64,000 bases of DNA from Actinacidiphila bryophytorum. GTDB taxonomy: Bacteria > Actinomycetota > Actinomycetes > Streptomycetales > Streptomycetaceae. The DNA lies in assembly GCF_016916835.1 (NCBI RefSeq), contig NZ_JAFFIX010000003.1:411248-475247 (forward strand), in the 5' to 3' direction. Within the stretch, counting starts at the first letter, position 1. The number at the start of each line of letters is the position of its first letter. A program made the position numbers and the translations under genes. Shown in pieces: positions 1 to 10,379 of the stretch. Under the pieces are notes generated by a model. That model was given only the letters and a program-made list of their open reading frames with translations, was not told where the DNA came from and made no database searches.

Positions 1-2
1 CC

Positions 3-1409
3 ACCGGCACCGGCGCCTTCGACGTGACCAGCCCCTGGGACGGCGCCCTGGTCGGCCGGGTGAGCGTGCCGGACGACGCGCAGGTCGAGCAGGCGGTCGC
101 GGCGGCCGAGGCCGCGGCGGCCGGGTTCTCCGCGACGCCCGCGCATGTGCGCGCGTCGGCGCTCGACCATGTCTCGCGGCGGCTGGCCGAGCGCAGCGAG
201 GAGATCGCCCGGCTGATCACCGCGGAGAACGGCAAGCCCCTGAAGTGGGCGCGGGGTGAGGTCGGCCGCGCGGTGTCGGTCTTCCGCTGGGCCGCAGAGG
301 AAGCCCGCCGCTTCAACTCCGGCGAGGCGCAGCGGCTGGACACCGACCCGGGCGGTGTCGGCAGGCTCGCGCTGACCCGGCGCTTCGGGCGCGGCCCTGT
401 GCTGGGCATCGCCCCCTTCAACTTCCCGCTGAACCTGGTGGCCCACAAGGTCGCCCCGGCCCTCGCCGTCGGCGTGCCGATCATCCTCAAGCCGGCGCCC
501 GCGACCCCGCTGTCGGCGCTGCTGCTCGGCGAGATCCTGGCCGAGACCGAAGGACTGCCGGCCGGCTCCTGGAGCGTCCTGCCGGTGCCCAACGACCGGA
601 TGCCCGCGCTGGTGCAGGACCCGCGGCTGCCGGTGATCTCCTTCACCGGCTCCGACACCGTGGGCCACGCCATCGCCGACTCGGTGCCGCGCAAGCACGT
701 CACCTTGGAGCTGGGCGGCAACGCGGCGGCCGTGGTGCTCGCCGACTGGTCGTCGGACGCCGACCTGGACTGGGCGGCGGGCCGGATCGCGACCTTCGCC
801 AACTACCAGGGCGGCCAGTCCTGCATCTCCGTGCAGCGGGTCGTCGCCGACGCGGCCGTCTACGACGCCCTGGCCGAGCGCATCGTGGCCAAGGTCCGCG
901 AGCAGGCCACCGGCGACCCCGCGGACGAGGCCACCGACGTCGGCCCGCTGGTGAACGAGGCCGCGGCCGTACGCGTCGCCGACTGGGTGGACGACGCGGT
1001 GGCCAAGGGCGCCAAGCTGCTGACCGGCGGCACCCGCGACGGGGCCAGTTACGCCCCCACCGTGCTGGCCGACCTGCCCGCCGACGCCGTACTCGCCACC
1101 GAGGAGGCCTTCGGCCCCGTCCTGTCACTGCATCGGGTCAACGGCCCCGCGGAAGCCTTCGCGGCCGTCAACGACTCCCGCTTCGGCCTGCAGGCCGGCG
1201 TCTTCACCCACGACCTGCAGCTGGCCTTCCGCGCCCACCGCGAGCTGGAGGTCGGCGGCGTGGTCATCGGCGACGCGCCCTCCTACCGGGCCGACCAGAT
1301 GCCCTACGGCGGCGTCAAGGACTCCGGCTCGGGGCGCGAGGGCGTGAAGTACGCGATGGAGGACTACACCTACGAAAGGGTCCTGGTCCTCACCGGCCTC
1401 GACCTGTGA
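3..1409 (+). CDS. Aldehyde dehydrogenase family protein, 5' end cut by the window edge
   Basis: NAD(P)-dependent oxidation of an aldehyde to the acid; substrate unknown. The frame is open back to the first bases, and the codons before the GTG at 24 already read as ALDH sequence, so the true start lies outside the window. Numbering from that GTG: Asn133 (FNFPLNL), Lys156 (ILKPAPA), a Rossmann-type stretch SFTGSDTVG near 207-214, general base Glu229 (LELGGN) and catalytic Cys267 (GGQSC). The C-terminal segment PYGGVKDSGSGREG is typical of the family. The visible 461 residues cover nearly the whole enzyme, so only a short N-terminus is missing. A strong hairpin follows the stop. All catalytic positions are present, so the family is sure; the specific substrate is not. 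Confidence 0.93.
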   Translation, partial: TGTGAFDVTSPWDGALVGRVSVPDDAQVEQAVAAAEAAAAGFSATPAHVRASALDHVSRRLAERSEEIARLITAENGKPLKWARGEVGRAVSVFRWAAEEARRFNSGEAQRLDTDPGGVGRLALTRRFGRGPVLGIAPFNFPLNLVAHKVAPALAVGVPIILKPAPATPLSALLLGEILAETEGLPAGSWSVLPVPNDRMPALVQDPRLPVISFTGSDTVGHAIADSVPRKHVTLELGGNAAAVVLADWSSDADLDWAAGRIATFANYQGGQSCISVQRVVADAAVYDALAERIVAKVREQATGDPADEATDVGPLVNEAAAVRVADWVDDAVAKGAKLLTGGTRDGASYAPTVLADLPADAVLATEEAFGPVLSLHRVNGPAEAFAAVNDSRFGLQAGVFTHDLQLAFRAHRELEVGGVVIGDAPSYRADQMPYGGVKDSGSGREGVKYAMEDYTYERVLVLTGLDL

Positions 1410-1416
1410 GCGGCCG

Positions 1417-1451
1417 GCCCGGGGCGCGGACCTCGCTCCTGCGCCCCGGGC
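1417..1451 (+). terminator. Hairpin terminator after aldehyde dehydrogenase
   Basis: An 11-bp perfect stem (gcccggggcgc at 1417-1427 pairing with 1441-1451) with a 13-nt loop, starting 8 bases after the stop. There is no U-tract, as is usual for Streptomyces hairpin terminators. Confidence 0.7.
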
Positions 1452-1497
1452 TGACGCCTCGTCTGGTGGGGTCGGCGGAAATCGGGTAGTACGGACA

Positions 1498-1524
1498 GGT
1501 AGCACCGGTCGGTAACCGGCTACC
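1498..1524. promoter_or_regulatory. Inverted repeat ahead of acyl-CoA dehydrogenase, candidate operator
   Basis: Two nested inverted repeats: ggtag (1498-1502) with ctacc (1520-1524), and ccggt (1505-1509) with accgg (1515-1519). They end just before the GGAGG ribosome binding site of the acyl-CoA dehydrogenase gene. The size and position fit a TetR-type operator of the kind that controls fatty-acid degradation genes, but no regulator gene is adjacent. It could equally be a leader hairpin. Confidence 0.3.
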
Positions 1525-1540
1525 CGGAGGTGACGCAACC

Positions 1541-3463
1541 GTGTCCGCACCCGCCGCAACACGCAAGGTCTCAGAACGCGAAGCACGCCAGGTGGCCGAG
1601 GCCGCCCGCGAGCGGGACTGGCACCGCCCGAGCTTCGCCAAGGAGCTGTTCCTCGGCCGCTTCCGCCTCGACCTGATCAACCCCTACCCGCAGCCGTCGC
1701 CCGACGCCGTCGCCAAGGGCGAGGAGTTCCTCGCCCGGCTGCGGGACTTCTGCGAGACCTCCATCGACGGCGCCAGGATCGACCGCGAGGCGCGCATCCC
1801 GGACGAGACGATCCTCGGCCTGAAGGAGCTGGGCGCCCTCGGCATGAAGATCGACCCCGCCTACGGCGGGCTCGGCCTCACCCAGGTGTACTACAACAAG
1901 GCGCTCGCCCTGGTCGGCTCCGCGAGCCCCGCCGTCGGTGCCCTGCTGTCCGCGCACCAGTCGATCGGCGTACCGCAGCCGGTGAAGATGTTCGGCACCA
2001 AGGAGCAGAAGGAGGCATTCCTGCCGCGCTGCGCCCGCAGCGACATCAGCGCCTTCCTGCTCACCGAGCCCGACGTCGGCTCCGACCCGGCCAGGCTCGC
2101 CACCGCGGCCGTCCCCGACGGGGACGACTACGTGCTCGACGGCGTGAAGCTGTGGACCACCAACGGCGTCGTCGCCGACCTGCTGGTCGTCATGGCCCGG
2201 GTGCCCGCATCCGAGGGCCACAAGGGCGGCATCACCGCCTTCGTCGTAGAGGCCGCGGCCGAGGGCGTCACCGTCGAGCACCGCAACGCCTTCATGGGCC
2301 TGCGCGGCATCGAGAACGGCGTGACCCGCTTCCACCAGGTGCGGGTGCCGGCCGCCAACCGCATCGGCCCCGAGGGCGCGGGCCTGAAGATCGCGCTGAC
2401 CACCCTCAACACCGGGCGGCTCTCGCTGCCGGCCGGCTGCGTCGGCGCCGCCAAGTGGTGCCTGAAGGTCGCCAGGCAGTGGTCCGCGGCCCGCGAGCAG
2501 TGGGGCAGGCCCATCGCCGAGCACGAGGCCGTCGGCTCCAAGATCGCCTACATCGCCGCCACCACCTTCGCCCTCGAAGCGGTGCTCGACCTGTCCTCGC
2601 AGATGGCCGACGAGGAGCGCAACGACATCAGGATCGAGGCGGCACTGGCCAAGCTCTACGGCTCGGAGGCGGCCTGCCTGATCGCCGACGAGCTGGTGCA
2701 GATCCGCGGCGGCCGCGGCTTCGAGACCGCGGACTCGCTGGCCGCCCGCGGCGAGCGGGCCGTACCCGCCGAGCAGCTGCTGCGCGACCTGCGGATCAAC
2801 CGGATCTTCGAGGGCTCCACCGAGATCATGCACCTGCTGATCGCCCGGGAGGCCGTCGACGCCCACCTGTCGGTCGCCGGCGACCTCATCGACCCGGACG
2901 TCTCGCTCGGCGACAAGGCGAGGGCAGGCGCCAAGGCCGGCGGCTTCTACGCCAAGTGGCTGCCCAAGCTCGTCGCGGGACCCGGGCAGCTGCCGACCTC
3001 GTACGCCGAGTTCGACGGCCTGGCCACCCACCTGCGCTACGTCGAGCGCAGCGCACGCAAGCTGGCACGCTGCACCTTCTACGCCATGTCGCGCTGGCAG
3101 GGCCGGATGGAGACCAAGCAGAACTTCCTCGCCCGCATCGTGGACATCGGCGCGGAGCTGTTCGCGATGAGCGCCGCGTGCGTCCGTGCCCAGCACCTGG
3201 CGGCGAGCGGCGACAACGGGCCGCAGGCGCGGCAGCTGGCCGACACCTTCTGCAAGCAGGCGCGGGTGCGTACCGACGAGCTGTTCGCCCGGCTGTGGAC
3301 CAACACTGACAGCGCCGACCGCGCCCTGACCAGGGCGGTGCTGCGCGGGGACGCCGAGTGGCTGGAAGCGGGCGTCGTCGACCCCAGCCGGGAGGGCCCG
3401 TGGATCGCGCCGGCCGAGCCCGGCCCGTCGCAGACCCCCAACGTGCACCGGCCCGTGCACTGA
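1541..3463 (+). CDS. Acyl-CoA dehydrogenase, long VLCAD-like form
   Basis: FAD-dependent alpha,beta-dehydrogenation of acyl-CoA, the first step of beta-oxidation. The start is GTG, with GGAGG 10-15 bases upstream. At 640 residues it is longer than the usual 380-400 and resembles VLCAD/ACAD9-type enzymes with an extra C-terminal helical domain (about 450-600). Seen: FAD/substrate loop LLTEPDVGSDPA near 173-184, WTTNG near 205-209, and FEGSTEI with Glu424 at the position of the catalytic base. RGGRGFETAD near 389-398 belongs to the C-terminal helical bundle of the core. An inverted repeat precedes the gene and a hairpin ends it, so it is probably transcribed alone. Chain-length preference cannot be read from sequence. 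Confidence 0.9.
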   Translation: MSAPAATRKVSEREARQVAEAARERDWHRPSFAKELFLGRFRLDLINPYPQPSPDAVAKGEEFLARLRDFCETSIDGARIDREARIPDETILGLKELGALGMKIDPAYGGLGLTQVYYNKALALVGSASPAVGALLSAHQSIGVPQPVKMFGTKEQKEAFLPRCARSDISAFLLTEPDVGSDPARLATAAVPDGDDYVLDGVKLWTTNGVVADLLVVMARVPASEGHKGGITAFVVEAAAEGVTVEHRNAFMGLRGIENGVTRFHQVRVPAANRIGPEGAGLKIALTTLNTGRLSLPAGCVGAAKWCLKVARQWSAAREQWGRPIAEHEAVGSKIAYIAATTFALEAVLDLSSQMADEERNDIRIEAALAKLYGSEAACLIADELVQIRGGRGFETADSLAARGERAVPAEQLLRDLRINRIFEGSTEIMHLLIAREAVDAHLSVAGDLIDPDVSLGDKARAGAKAGGFYAKWLPKLVAGPGQLPTSYAEFDGLATHLRYVERSARKLARCTFYAMSRWQGRMETKQNFLARIVDIGAELFAMSAACVRAQHLAASGDNGPQARQLADTFCKQARVRTDELFARLWTNTDSADRALTRAVLRGDAEWLEAGVVDPSREGPWIAPAEPGPSQTPNVHRPVH

Positions 3464-3480
3464 GCCCCGCCGCGGCCGAT

Positions 3481-3515
3481 CGCCGTCCACAGCCCGCGCG
3501 GGGCAGTGGACGGCG
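3481..3515 (+). terminator. Hairpin terminator between acyl-CoA dehydrogenase and dxr
   Basis: Outer stem of 10 perfect pairs (cgccgtccac at 3481-3490 with 3506-3515) enclosing an inner gccc/gggc stem. It ends 28 bases before the dxr ATG, separating the two transcription units or forming a dxr leader hairpin. Confidence 0.65.
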
Positions 3516-3543
3516 CACCGCTTCCGCACGACACAATGGCCCC

Positions 3544-4800
3544 ATGACGGATGCTCTCGCAGACCCGCACTACCGCCCGCACACCGCCGGCGAACCGGCG
3601 AACGGCGGCCCCCGCGACATCGTGATCCTCGGCTCCACGGGGTCGATCGGAACCCAGGCCATCGACGTGGTGCTCCGCAACCCGGACCGCTTCCGCGTCA
3701 CCGCGATCTCCGCCGCCGGCAGCCGGGTCAGGCTGCTCGCCGAGCAGGCCCACCAGCTGCGCGTACAGACCGTTGCCGTCTCCGACGAGGCAGCGGTCGG
3801 CCCGCTGCGCGAGCTGCTGGCCGAGCTGTACGGACCCGGAGAAGCGCTGCCCGAGATCATCGCAGGACCGGGCGCGGCCACCGAGGCCGCCGCCCTGGAA
3901 TGCCACTCCGTGCTCAACGGCATCACCGGCTCCATCGGCCTGCGCCCCACGCTGGCCGCGCTGCAGGCCGACCGGGTGCTGATCCTGGCCAACAAGGAGT
4001 CGCTCATCGTCGGCGGCCCCCTGGTCAAGGCGCTGGCCAAGCCCGGCCAGATCGTGCCCGTCGACTCCGAGCACTCCGCGCTCTTCCAGGCCATGATGGC
4101 CGGCCGCCGCCAGGAGGTGCGCAAGCTCCTGGTCACCGCCTCCGGTGGCCCCTTCCGCGGCCGCAGCAGGGCCGAGCTGGCCGCGGTCACCCCCGCTGAC
4201 GCACTGGCGCACCCCACCTGGGACATGGGCCCGGTCATCACCGTCAACTCCGCGACGCTGGTCAACAAGGGCCTTGAGGTGATCGAGGCGCACCTGCTCT
4301 ACGACGTCCCCTTCGACCGCATCGAGGTCGTCGTCCACCCCCAGTCGTACATCCACTCCATGGTCGAGTTCGTCGACGGCTCCACAATTGCCCAGGCCAG
4401 CCCGCCGGACATGCGGATGCCGATCGCGCTGGGCCTGGGCTGGCCGGACCGGGTGCCGGACGCCGCGCCGGCCTTCGACTGGTCCAAGGCGTCCACGTGG
4501 GAGTTCTTCCCGCTGGACGAGGACGCCTTCCCCTCGGTCGCACTGGCCCGCCATGTCGGTAGCCTCGGGGGCACCGCACCCGCGGTGTTCAACGCGGCCA
4601 ACGAGGAGTGCGTCGACGCCTTCCTCGCCGGCCGGCTGGCGTTCACCGGGATCGTGGACACCGTCGCACAGGTCGTCGAGGAACACGGCACACCCGAGCC
4701 GGGAACTTCTCTGACGGTCGAGAACGTCCTCGAAGCGGAGGCCTGGGCACGCGCCCGGGCCGTGGAACTGGCCAGGACATCGGAGGCAACAGGCGTATGA
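3544..4800 (+). CDS. dxr: 1-deoxy-D-xylulose-5-phosphate reductoisomerase
   Basis: Second step of the MEP isoprenoid pathway: NADPH-dependent rearrangement and reduction of DXP to MEP, in the cytosol. 418 residues. Seen: NADPH loop GSTGSIGTQ near residue 31, [11 protein letters not shown], the metal/substrate motif [11 protein letters not shown], the flexible loop with TASGGPFRG, and the [16 protein letters not shown] and [12 protein letters not shown] blocks. The chosen ATG gives the usual family length. No clear Shine-Dalgarno sequence precedes it, and a tiny three-codon frame (ATG GCC CCA TGA) overlaps the start. The stop overlaps the next gene by ATGA, indicating coupling with the site-2 protease. 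The open frame continues upstream only as a shadow of the preceding gene. Confidence 0.96.
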   Translation: MTDALADPHYRPHTAGEPANGGPRDIVILGSTGSIGTQAIDVVLRNPDRFRVTAISAAGSRVRLLAEQAHQLRVQTVAVSDEAAVGPLRELLAELYGPGEALPEIIAGPGAATEAAALECHSVLNGITGSIGLRPTLAALQADRVLILANKESLIVGGPLVKALAKPGQIVPVDSEHSALFQAMMAGRRQEVRKLLVTASGGPFRGRSRAELAAVTPADALAHPTWDMGPVITVNSATLVNKGLEVIEAHLLYDVPFDRIEVVVHPQSYIHSMVEFVDGSTIAQASPPDMRMPIALGLGWPDRVPDAAPAFDWSKASTWEFFPLDEDAFPSVALARHVGSLGGTAPAVFNAANEECVDAFLAGRLAFTGIVDTVAQVVEEHGTPEPGTSLTVENVLEAEAWARARAVELARTSEATGV

Positions 4801-6113
4801 CCGCTCTCATGACGGTCCTCGGCATAGTGGTCTTCGCCGTGGGCCTGATGGTCTCCATCGCCTGGCACGAGCTGGGCCACCTCTCCACGGCCAAGCTGTT
4901 CAAGATCCGCGTGCCGCAGTACATGGTGGGTTTCGGCCCCACCATCTGGTCGCGCAAGAAGGGCGAGACCGAGTACGGCTTCAAGGCCATCCCGCTGGGC
5001 GGCTACATCCGCATGATCGGGATGTTCCCGCCCGGCGAGGACGGCAGGATCACCGCCCGTTCCACCTCGCCGTGGCGCAGCATGATCGAGGACGCCCGCT
5101 CCGCCGCCTTCGAGGAGCTCAAGCCGGGCGACGAGACGCGGCTGTTCTACACGCGCAAGCCGTGGAAGCGCGTCATCGTGATGTTCGCCGGGCCGTTCAT
5201 GAACCTGATCCTGGCCTTCGCGCTGGCCCTGTCGGTCTTCATGGGCATCGGCATCGCCGAGTCGACCACCGTCGTCAGCTCGGTCAGCGACTGCGTGATC
5301 TCCCAGGCCGACACCGCCAAGCGCAACCCGGACAACCCCTGCCTGCCCACCGACCCGGTCGCGCCGGCCAAGACCGCGGGCTTCCTGCCGGGCGACAAGT
5401 TCCTGGAGTTCAACGGCCGCCCGGTCGACGGCTGGGCCGACCTGTCCAAGGACATCAGGAACGGGGCGGGACCCGCCGTCATCGTGGTCGAGCGGGCCGG
5501 CAAGCGGGTCACCCTGACCCCGGTGATCACCAAGAACGTCGTGGCCAAGACCGACAGCGACGGCAACATCGAGGACGGCACGGTGACGGCCGGCTTCCTC
5601 GGGTTCAGCCCCGCGAGCCACATCCAGCCGCAGGGCTTCACCAGCTCGGTCGGCCACATGGGCGACATGGCGCGGCAGGGCCTGGACTCGCTGCTGCGGC
5701 TGCCGCAGCGCATCCCCGACCTGTGGCGGGCCACCTTCGACGGCGCCCCGCGCAAGGCGGACTCCCCGATGGGTGTGGTCGGCGCGGCCCGGGTCGGCGG
5801 CGAGGTCTTCTCGCTCAAGGAACCGGCCATCGACCGGATCGCCACCATGGTGATGCTCGTCGCAGGCTTCAACCTGTCGCTGTTCCTGTTCAACATGCTG
5901 CCGCTGCTGCCGCTGGACGGCGGCCATGTGGCGGGCGCCCTGTGGGAGTCGCTGCGGCGGCACACCGCGCGGGTCTTCCGCAAGCCCGACCCGGGACCGT
6001 TCGACGTGGCCAAGCTCATGCCGGTGGCGTACGTCGTGGCCGGAATCTTCGTGTCCTTCACCTTGCTGGTCCTGATCGCCGATGTGGTCAACCCGGTCAA
6101 ACTGAGTTCGTAA
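4797..6113 (+). CDS. rseP: Site-2 intramembrane metalloprotease (RseP/RIP family)
   Basis: Membrane-embedded zinc protease of peptidase family M50 that makes the second cut in membrane anchors, for example of anti-sigma factors, during regulated intramembrane proteolysis. 438 residues. The first membrane helix carries the zinc motif HELGH (His24, Glu25, His28); a PDZ-like region lies around residues 160-240; a C-terminal helix has [12 protein letters not shown] with the third zinc ligand Asp. The ATG at 4797 overlaps the dxr stop and has GGAGG 10 bases upstream, so it is preferred to the ATG at 4809. Its place between dxr and ispG is a conserved actinobacterial arrangement. The substrate is not identifiable here. 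Confidence 0.93.
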   Translation: MTALMTVLGIVVFAVGLMVSIAWHELGHLSTAKLFKIRVPQYMVGFGPTIWSRKKGETEYGFKAIPLGGYIRMIGMFPPGEDGRITARSTSPWRSMIEDARSAAFEELKPGDETRLFYTRKPWKRVIVMFAGPFMNLILAFALALSVFMGIGIAESTTVVSSVSDCVISQADTAKRNPDNPCLPTDPVAPAKTAGFLPGDKFLEFNGRPVDGWADLSKDIRNGAGPAVIVVERAGKRVTLTPVITKNVVAKTDSDGNIEDGTVTAGFLGFSPASHIQPQGFTSSVGHMGDMARQGLDSLLRLPQRIPDLWRATFDGAPRKADSPMGVVGAARVGGEVFSLKEPAIDRIATMVMLVAGFNLSLFLFNMLPLLPLDGGHVAGALWESLRRHTARVFRKPDPGPFDVAKLMPVAYVVAGIFVSFTLLVLIADVVNPVKLSS

Positions 6114-6212
6114 TGCCCTGAGCCGAGTGAGAGACGCGGGGCGGGTGCCGTAACCTCGAAGCGGAGCCCGCCCACGCCGGGACTTGAGCCACACCTTGGG
6201 GAAGCCACGCAG

Positions 6213-7367
<1,155 letters not shown>

Positions 7368-7380
7368 ACGGCTCGAAAGC

Positions 7381-7422
7381 GGCCGGCCCCGTGGCCGGGA
7401 GGCACCACCACGGGGTACGGCC
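7381..7422 (+). terminator. Hairpin terminator after ispG
   Basis: ccccgtgg (7387-7394) pairs with ccacgggg (7408-7415), and the outer ggccg pairs with cggcc across a small bulge. It lies 13 bases after the ispG stop, so the ispG unit probably ends here. Confidence 0.6.
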
Positions 7423-7501
7423 CAGCCGCGCGAGGTAAAGTGCCCAGACCATTCCCCGCCTGCACGAGCGGACCAGAAGGCGAAGACGGTGAGGCCTCCA
7501 C

Positions 7502-8347
7502 GTGCTGACCCACCCGACTGCCCGCGTCCTGGAACCCGGTGACCTCGACGCGGCGCTTGCCGTGCTGCACAGCGACCCGGTCGCCAACGCCTTCGTGACC
7601 TCCCGGGTCAATGTCGCCGGGCTCGACCCGTGGCGGCTCGGCGGCGAGATGTGGGGATGGTACGCGGCAGGCAAGCTCACCTCGCTGTGCTACGCCGGCG
7701 CCAACCTCGTACCGATCTGCGCCACACCGGAGGCGGTCGCCGCCTTCGCCGAGCGCGCCCGCAGGTCCGGCCGCCGCTGCTCGTCCATCGTCGGCCCCGC
7801 CGAGGCCACCGCCGAGCTGTGGTCGCGGCTGGAACCGCACTGGGGGCCGGCCCGCGAGGTGCGCCGCCACCAGCCGCTGATGGCCACCCGCGCGCTGCCC
7901 GCCGGCATCGCACCCGACCCGGGGGTGCGCAGGGTGCGCAAGGACGAGATGGAGGTGATCATGCCGGCCTGCGTGGCGATGTTCACCGAGGAGGTCGGCG
8001 TCTCGCCGCTGGCCGGCGACGGCGGCCTGCTCTACCAGGCCAGGGTCGCCGAACTCGTCTCCACCGGGCGGGCGTTCGCCCGTATCGAGAACGGCGAGGT
8101 GGTCTTCAAGGCGGAGATCGGCGCCGTCACCCGCCACACCTGCCAGATCCAGGGCGTCTGGGTGGCCCCCTCGCACCGCGGCCGCCGGCTGTCGGAGTCC
8201 GGCATGGCCGCGGTCCTGCACTACGCCCTGCGCGACGTCGCCCCGGTCGTCAGCCTCTACGTCAACGACTTCAACACCGCGGCCCGCGCCGCCTACCGCC
8301 GGGTCGGCTTCACCGAGGTCGGCGCCTTCATGAGCGTCCTGTTCTAG
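7502..8347 (+). CDS. GNAT family N-acetyltransferase with N-terminal DUF4081-like domain
   Basis: Cytosolic acetyl-CoA-dependent acyltransferase of unknown substrate. 281 residues with a GTG start. Residues 1-130 form an N-terminal domain of the DUF4081 kind (DPVANAFVTSRV, then WGWYAAGKLTSLCYAGAN). Residues 140-281 carry the GNAT fold, with acetyl-CoA loop VWVAPSHRGRRLSESG and C-terminal YVNDFNTAARAAYRRVGF, the usual alpha4-beta7 signature. It sits downstream of ispG and ahead of a second GNAT gene. The family call is firm; protein, small-molecule and antibiotic substrates are all possible. Confidence 0.85.
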   Translation: MLTHPTARVLEPGDLDAALAVLHSDPVANAFVTSRVNVAGLDPWRLGGEMWGWYAAGKLTSLCYAGANLVPICATPEAVAAFAERARRSGRRCSSIVGPAEATAELWSRLEPHWGPAREVRRHQPLMATRALPAGIAPDPGVRRVRKDEMEVIMPACVAMFTEEVGVSPLAGDGGLLYQARVAELVSTGRAFARIENGEVVFKAEIGAVTRHTCQIQGVWVAPSHRGRRLSESGMAAVLHYALRDVAPVVSLYVNDFNTAARAAYRRVGFTEVGAFMSVLF

Positions 8348-8425
8348 CCATCCCCCCCGGGTCCGCAGGTGCGGCGCACGGACGCTGTGGGGAGCGAGGT
8401 CAGAAAGGCAGTAGGGTCGCGGCCC

Positions 8426-8959
8426 ATGGAGAACGTGGTCATCGGGGCGGTCGATCTTGCCGCGCACGTCGACGAGGCGCTCGCCGTCCAGGCGCTCGCC
8501 TTCGGCCTCGGCCCCGACGAAGTGGCGATCCGGCGGCAGATCGTCCTGCGGCACCTGGCCTGCGACGGGGCGCGGTCGCTGGCGGCGCGCACCGGCAGCG
8601 GTCGGCTGGTCGGCTTCGTCTACGGGCTGCCCAACGACCGTACGCACTGGTGGTCGAGCGTCGTGCAGCCGTATCTGCGCCGGGAGGGCAACGACGACTG
8701 GCTCGACGACTCCTTCGTGATCACCGAACTGCACGTGCTGCCCGACTTCCAGGGCCGCGGCATCGGCCGCGCCCTGATCACCGCGATCACCGACGCGGCG
8801 ACCGAGCCGCGCAGCATCCTGTCCGCGATCGACGGCGACACCCCCGCCCGGCGGCTCTACCACGCCCTGGGCTACCGCGACCTGGCTCGGCCCGTGCACT
8901 TCCCCAGCGCCGCCCGGCCCTACGCGGTGATGGGCGCCCCGCTACCGCTGCTGCGCTGA
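8426..8959 (+). CDS. GNAT family N-acetyltransferase
   Basis: 177 residues, a single GNAT domain. Motif A is LHVLPDFQGRGIGRALI (about 101-117), followed by DTPARRLYHALGYRD, the usual end of the fold. The ATG at 8426 is preferred over an upstream in-frame GTG at 8369 because the upstream residues look unconserved; neither has a strong ribosome binding site. The stop lies 7 bases from the end of the convergent kinase gene, so there is no room for a gene between them. Substrate unknown. Confidence 0.8.
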   Translation: MENVVIGAVDLAAHVDEALAVQALAFGLGPDEVAIRRQIVLRHLACDGARSLAARTGSGRLVGFVYGLPNDRTHWWSSVVQPYLRREGNDDWLDDSFVITELHVLPDFQGRGIGRALITAITDAATEPRSILSAIDGDTPARRLYHALGYRDLARPVHFPSAARPYAVMGAPLPLLR

Positions 8960-8966
8960 CCCGCGG

Positions 8967-9917
8967 CTACAGCCAGCTGGCGAACTCCAGCAGCAGCTCG
9001 CCGTCCTCGCGGCCGCCCACCGACAGGTACCAGACGCCGGCCTCCACCGCACGGAAGACCGACCAGCCGCGCAGCCGCCCCGCGTCCACCTCCAGCGCGT
9101 CCGCGAGCTTGGCGATCCGCCGCCTGGCCGTGGCCCGCGAACCGGGCTGCGCCGCCAGCGTGGACAGCCGGTCCCTGGCCAGCCACGCCAGGTCGAAGGC
9201 CCGCTCGCCGACCAGCGGCTTGGGGTCGATCGCCAGCCACGGCATCCGCTCGCCCGCCAGCACGTTGCCCTGGTGGTAGTCGCCGTGCAGCAGCACGCTC
9301 TCCACCGCGTCCGCCGAGCCCGCCAGTTCGGCCTGCGCCGCCAGCGCGTCGTCGATCACCGCGACCGCGTCCGCCGCATAGGGCGCCGACCGACGCTCCC
9401 GCAGCAGCGCCGCCAGCTCACCGGTGGCCGCGGCGACCGAGCGGAAGGGGTGGCCCTGCGCCGGCGGCACCCACAGCCGCTGCAGGACGCCCTCGGCCTC
9501 CAGCAGCGCCTTGGGCTCGGCCAGCGAGCGCAGCGAGACGTCCGCCCGCAGCCGCTCCAGCAGCATCGCGCCCTCGGCGGGCTCGGCCCGCAGCAGGCGT
9601 ACGGCGCCGCGCCCGCCCCAGTGCTCCAGGGCCGCGTGCTCCTGCTCGGTCTCCCGGTTGACCATGCCGACCTTGAGCACGGCGGGCTCGCCGTCCGAGG
9701 TGCGGACCAGCACGATCATGCTGATCTGGCCGCCGGCCGCGACGACCCGCTCCACGGTCAGCCCCCAGCGGTCGAAGCAGCCCGCGACCAGTGCCGGCAG
9801 CCGCGCCAGCCACTCCCGGCCCGCGCCGCCCTCCCACGCGGTGACCGTACGCACCAGCCGCTCGGGCGGTTCGAGGTCCGCGGCGGCGGGCCGTCCGTGG
9901 TGCGCTGCTGAACCCAT
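8967..9917 (-). CDS. Aminoglycoside/hydroxyurea-type phosphotransferase (APH(6)-like)
   Basis: Predicted cytosolic kinase with the protein-kinase-like APH fold. 316 residues. Seen: catalytic loop HGDYHQGN near 224-231 and the metal-binding AIDPKPLVGERAFDLAWL, the characteristic wording of the APH(6)/hydroxyurea kinase family (streptomycin 6-phosphotransferase relatives). N-terminal GGQISMIVLVRTSDGEPAVLKVG supplies the ATP-binding lysine. Such genes are common in Streptomyces chromosomes outside antibiotic clusters, so resistance is possible but not shown; it may phosphorylate a metabolite. It is convergent with the GNAT gene and reads away from the rimP operon. Confidence 0.82.
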   Translation of the reverse strand: MGSAAHHGRPAAADLEPPERLVRTVTAWEGGAGREWLARLPALVAGCFDRWGLTVERVVAAGGQISMIVLVRTSDGEPAVLKVGMVNRETEQEHAALEHWGGRGAVRLLRAEPAEGAMLLERLRADVSLRSLAEPKALLEAEGVLQRLWVPPAQGHPFRSVAAATGELAALLRERRSAPYAADAVAVIDDALAAQAELAGSADAVESVLLHGDYHQGNVLAGERMPWLAIDPKPLVGERAFDLAWLARDRLSTLAAQPGSRATARRRIAKLADALEVDAGRLRGWSVFRAVEAGVWYLSVGGREDGELLLEFASWL

Positions 9918-9959
9918 CCTGTGCCCTGCCCTCCGTGCGGTTGGGCCCGGCGGGGCCGC

Positions 9960-10379
9960 TCAGCCGCGTTCCGCCAGACCCGGGAAGGCTACGCTGCCGC
10001 CGCGCCAGCGCACGGCCCGCACCGCCGCGTCGCGCAAGGCGCTCGCCGCGTCCCGCCGCAGGTCGCCGACCGTGCCGCGGACCATGTCGCCGTACGCGCC
10101 CGCCACCCGCTCCTCGACGTAGGCGGCCAGGCGTACCGCGGCGGCGGCGTCGGCGACGGGGAAGGGCAGCTCGTACCCTGCCGCCGCGGCCACCGGGGCG
10201 GCGCCGAGGTCGGCGACCGTGCGCATGAGGCTGTCGCGGCGCGCGCGGTGGGCGTCGTAGCCCTGCGCGGCCTCGGCCCGGCGGCTGCCGGTCAGGTGGC
10301 CGCCGGCCACGCCGTAGCCGTAGACCGCCGCGTGCTCGGCGGCCAGCGCCGCCTGCACCGCGTCGATGACCGAGTTCAT
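9960..10379 (-). CDS. Ferritin-like DUF4439 protein
   Basis: 139 residues, almost entirely alpha-helical. The N-terminus AALAAEHAAVYGYGVAGG and a later region rich in Glu, His and Asp fit the four-helix ferritin-like DUF4439 family. In this family Glu and His residues may bind a metal pair, but function is unknown. The ATG overlaps the stop of the lipoprotein gene upstream by ATGA, so the two are translated together. A related cell-envelope or metal role for the pair is inference. Confidence 0.75.
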   Translation of the reverse strand: MNSVIDAVQAALAAEHAAVYGYGVAGGHLTGSRRAEAAQGYDAHRARRDSLMRTVADLGAAPVAAAAGYELPFPVADAAAAVRLAAYVEERVAGAYGDMVRGTVGDLRRDAASALRDAAVRAVRWRGGSVAFPGLAERG

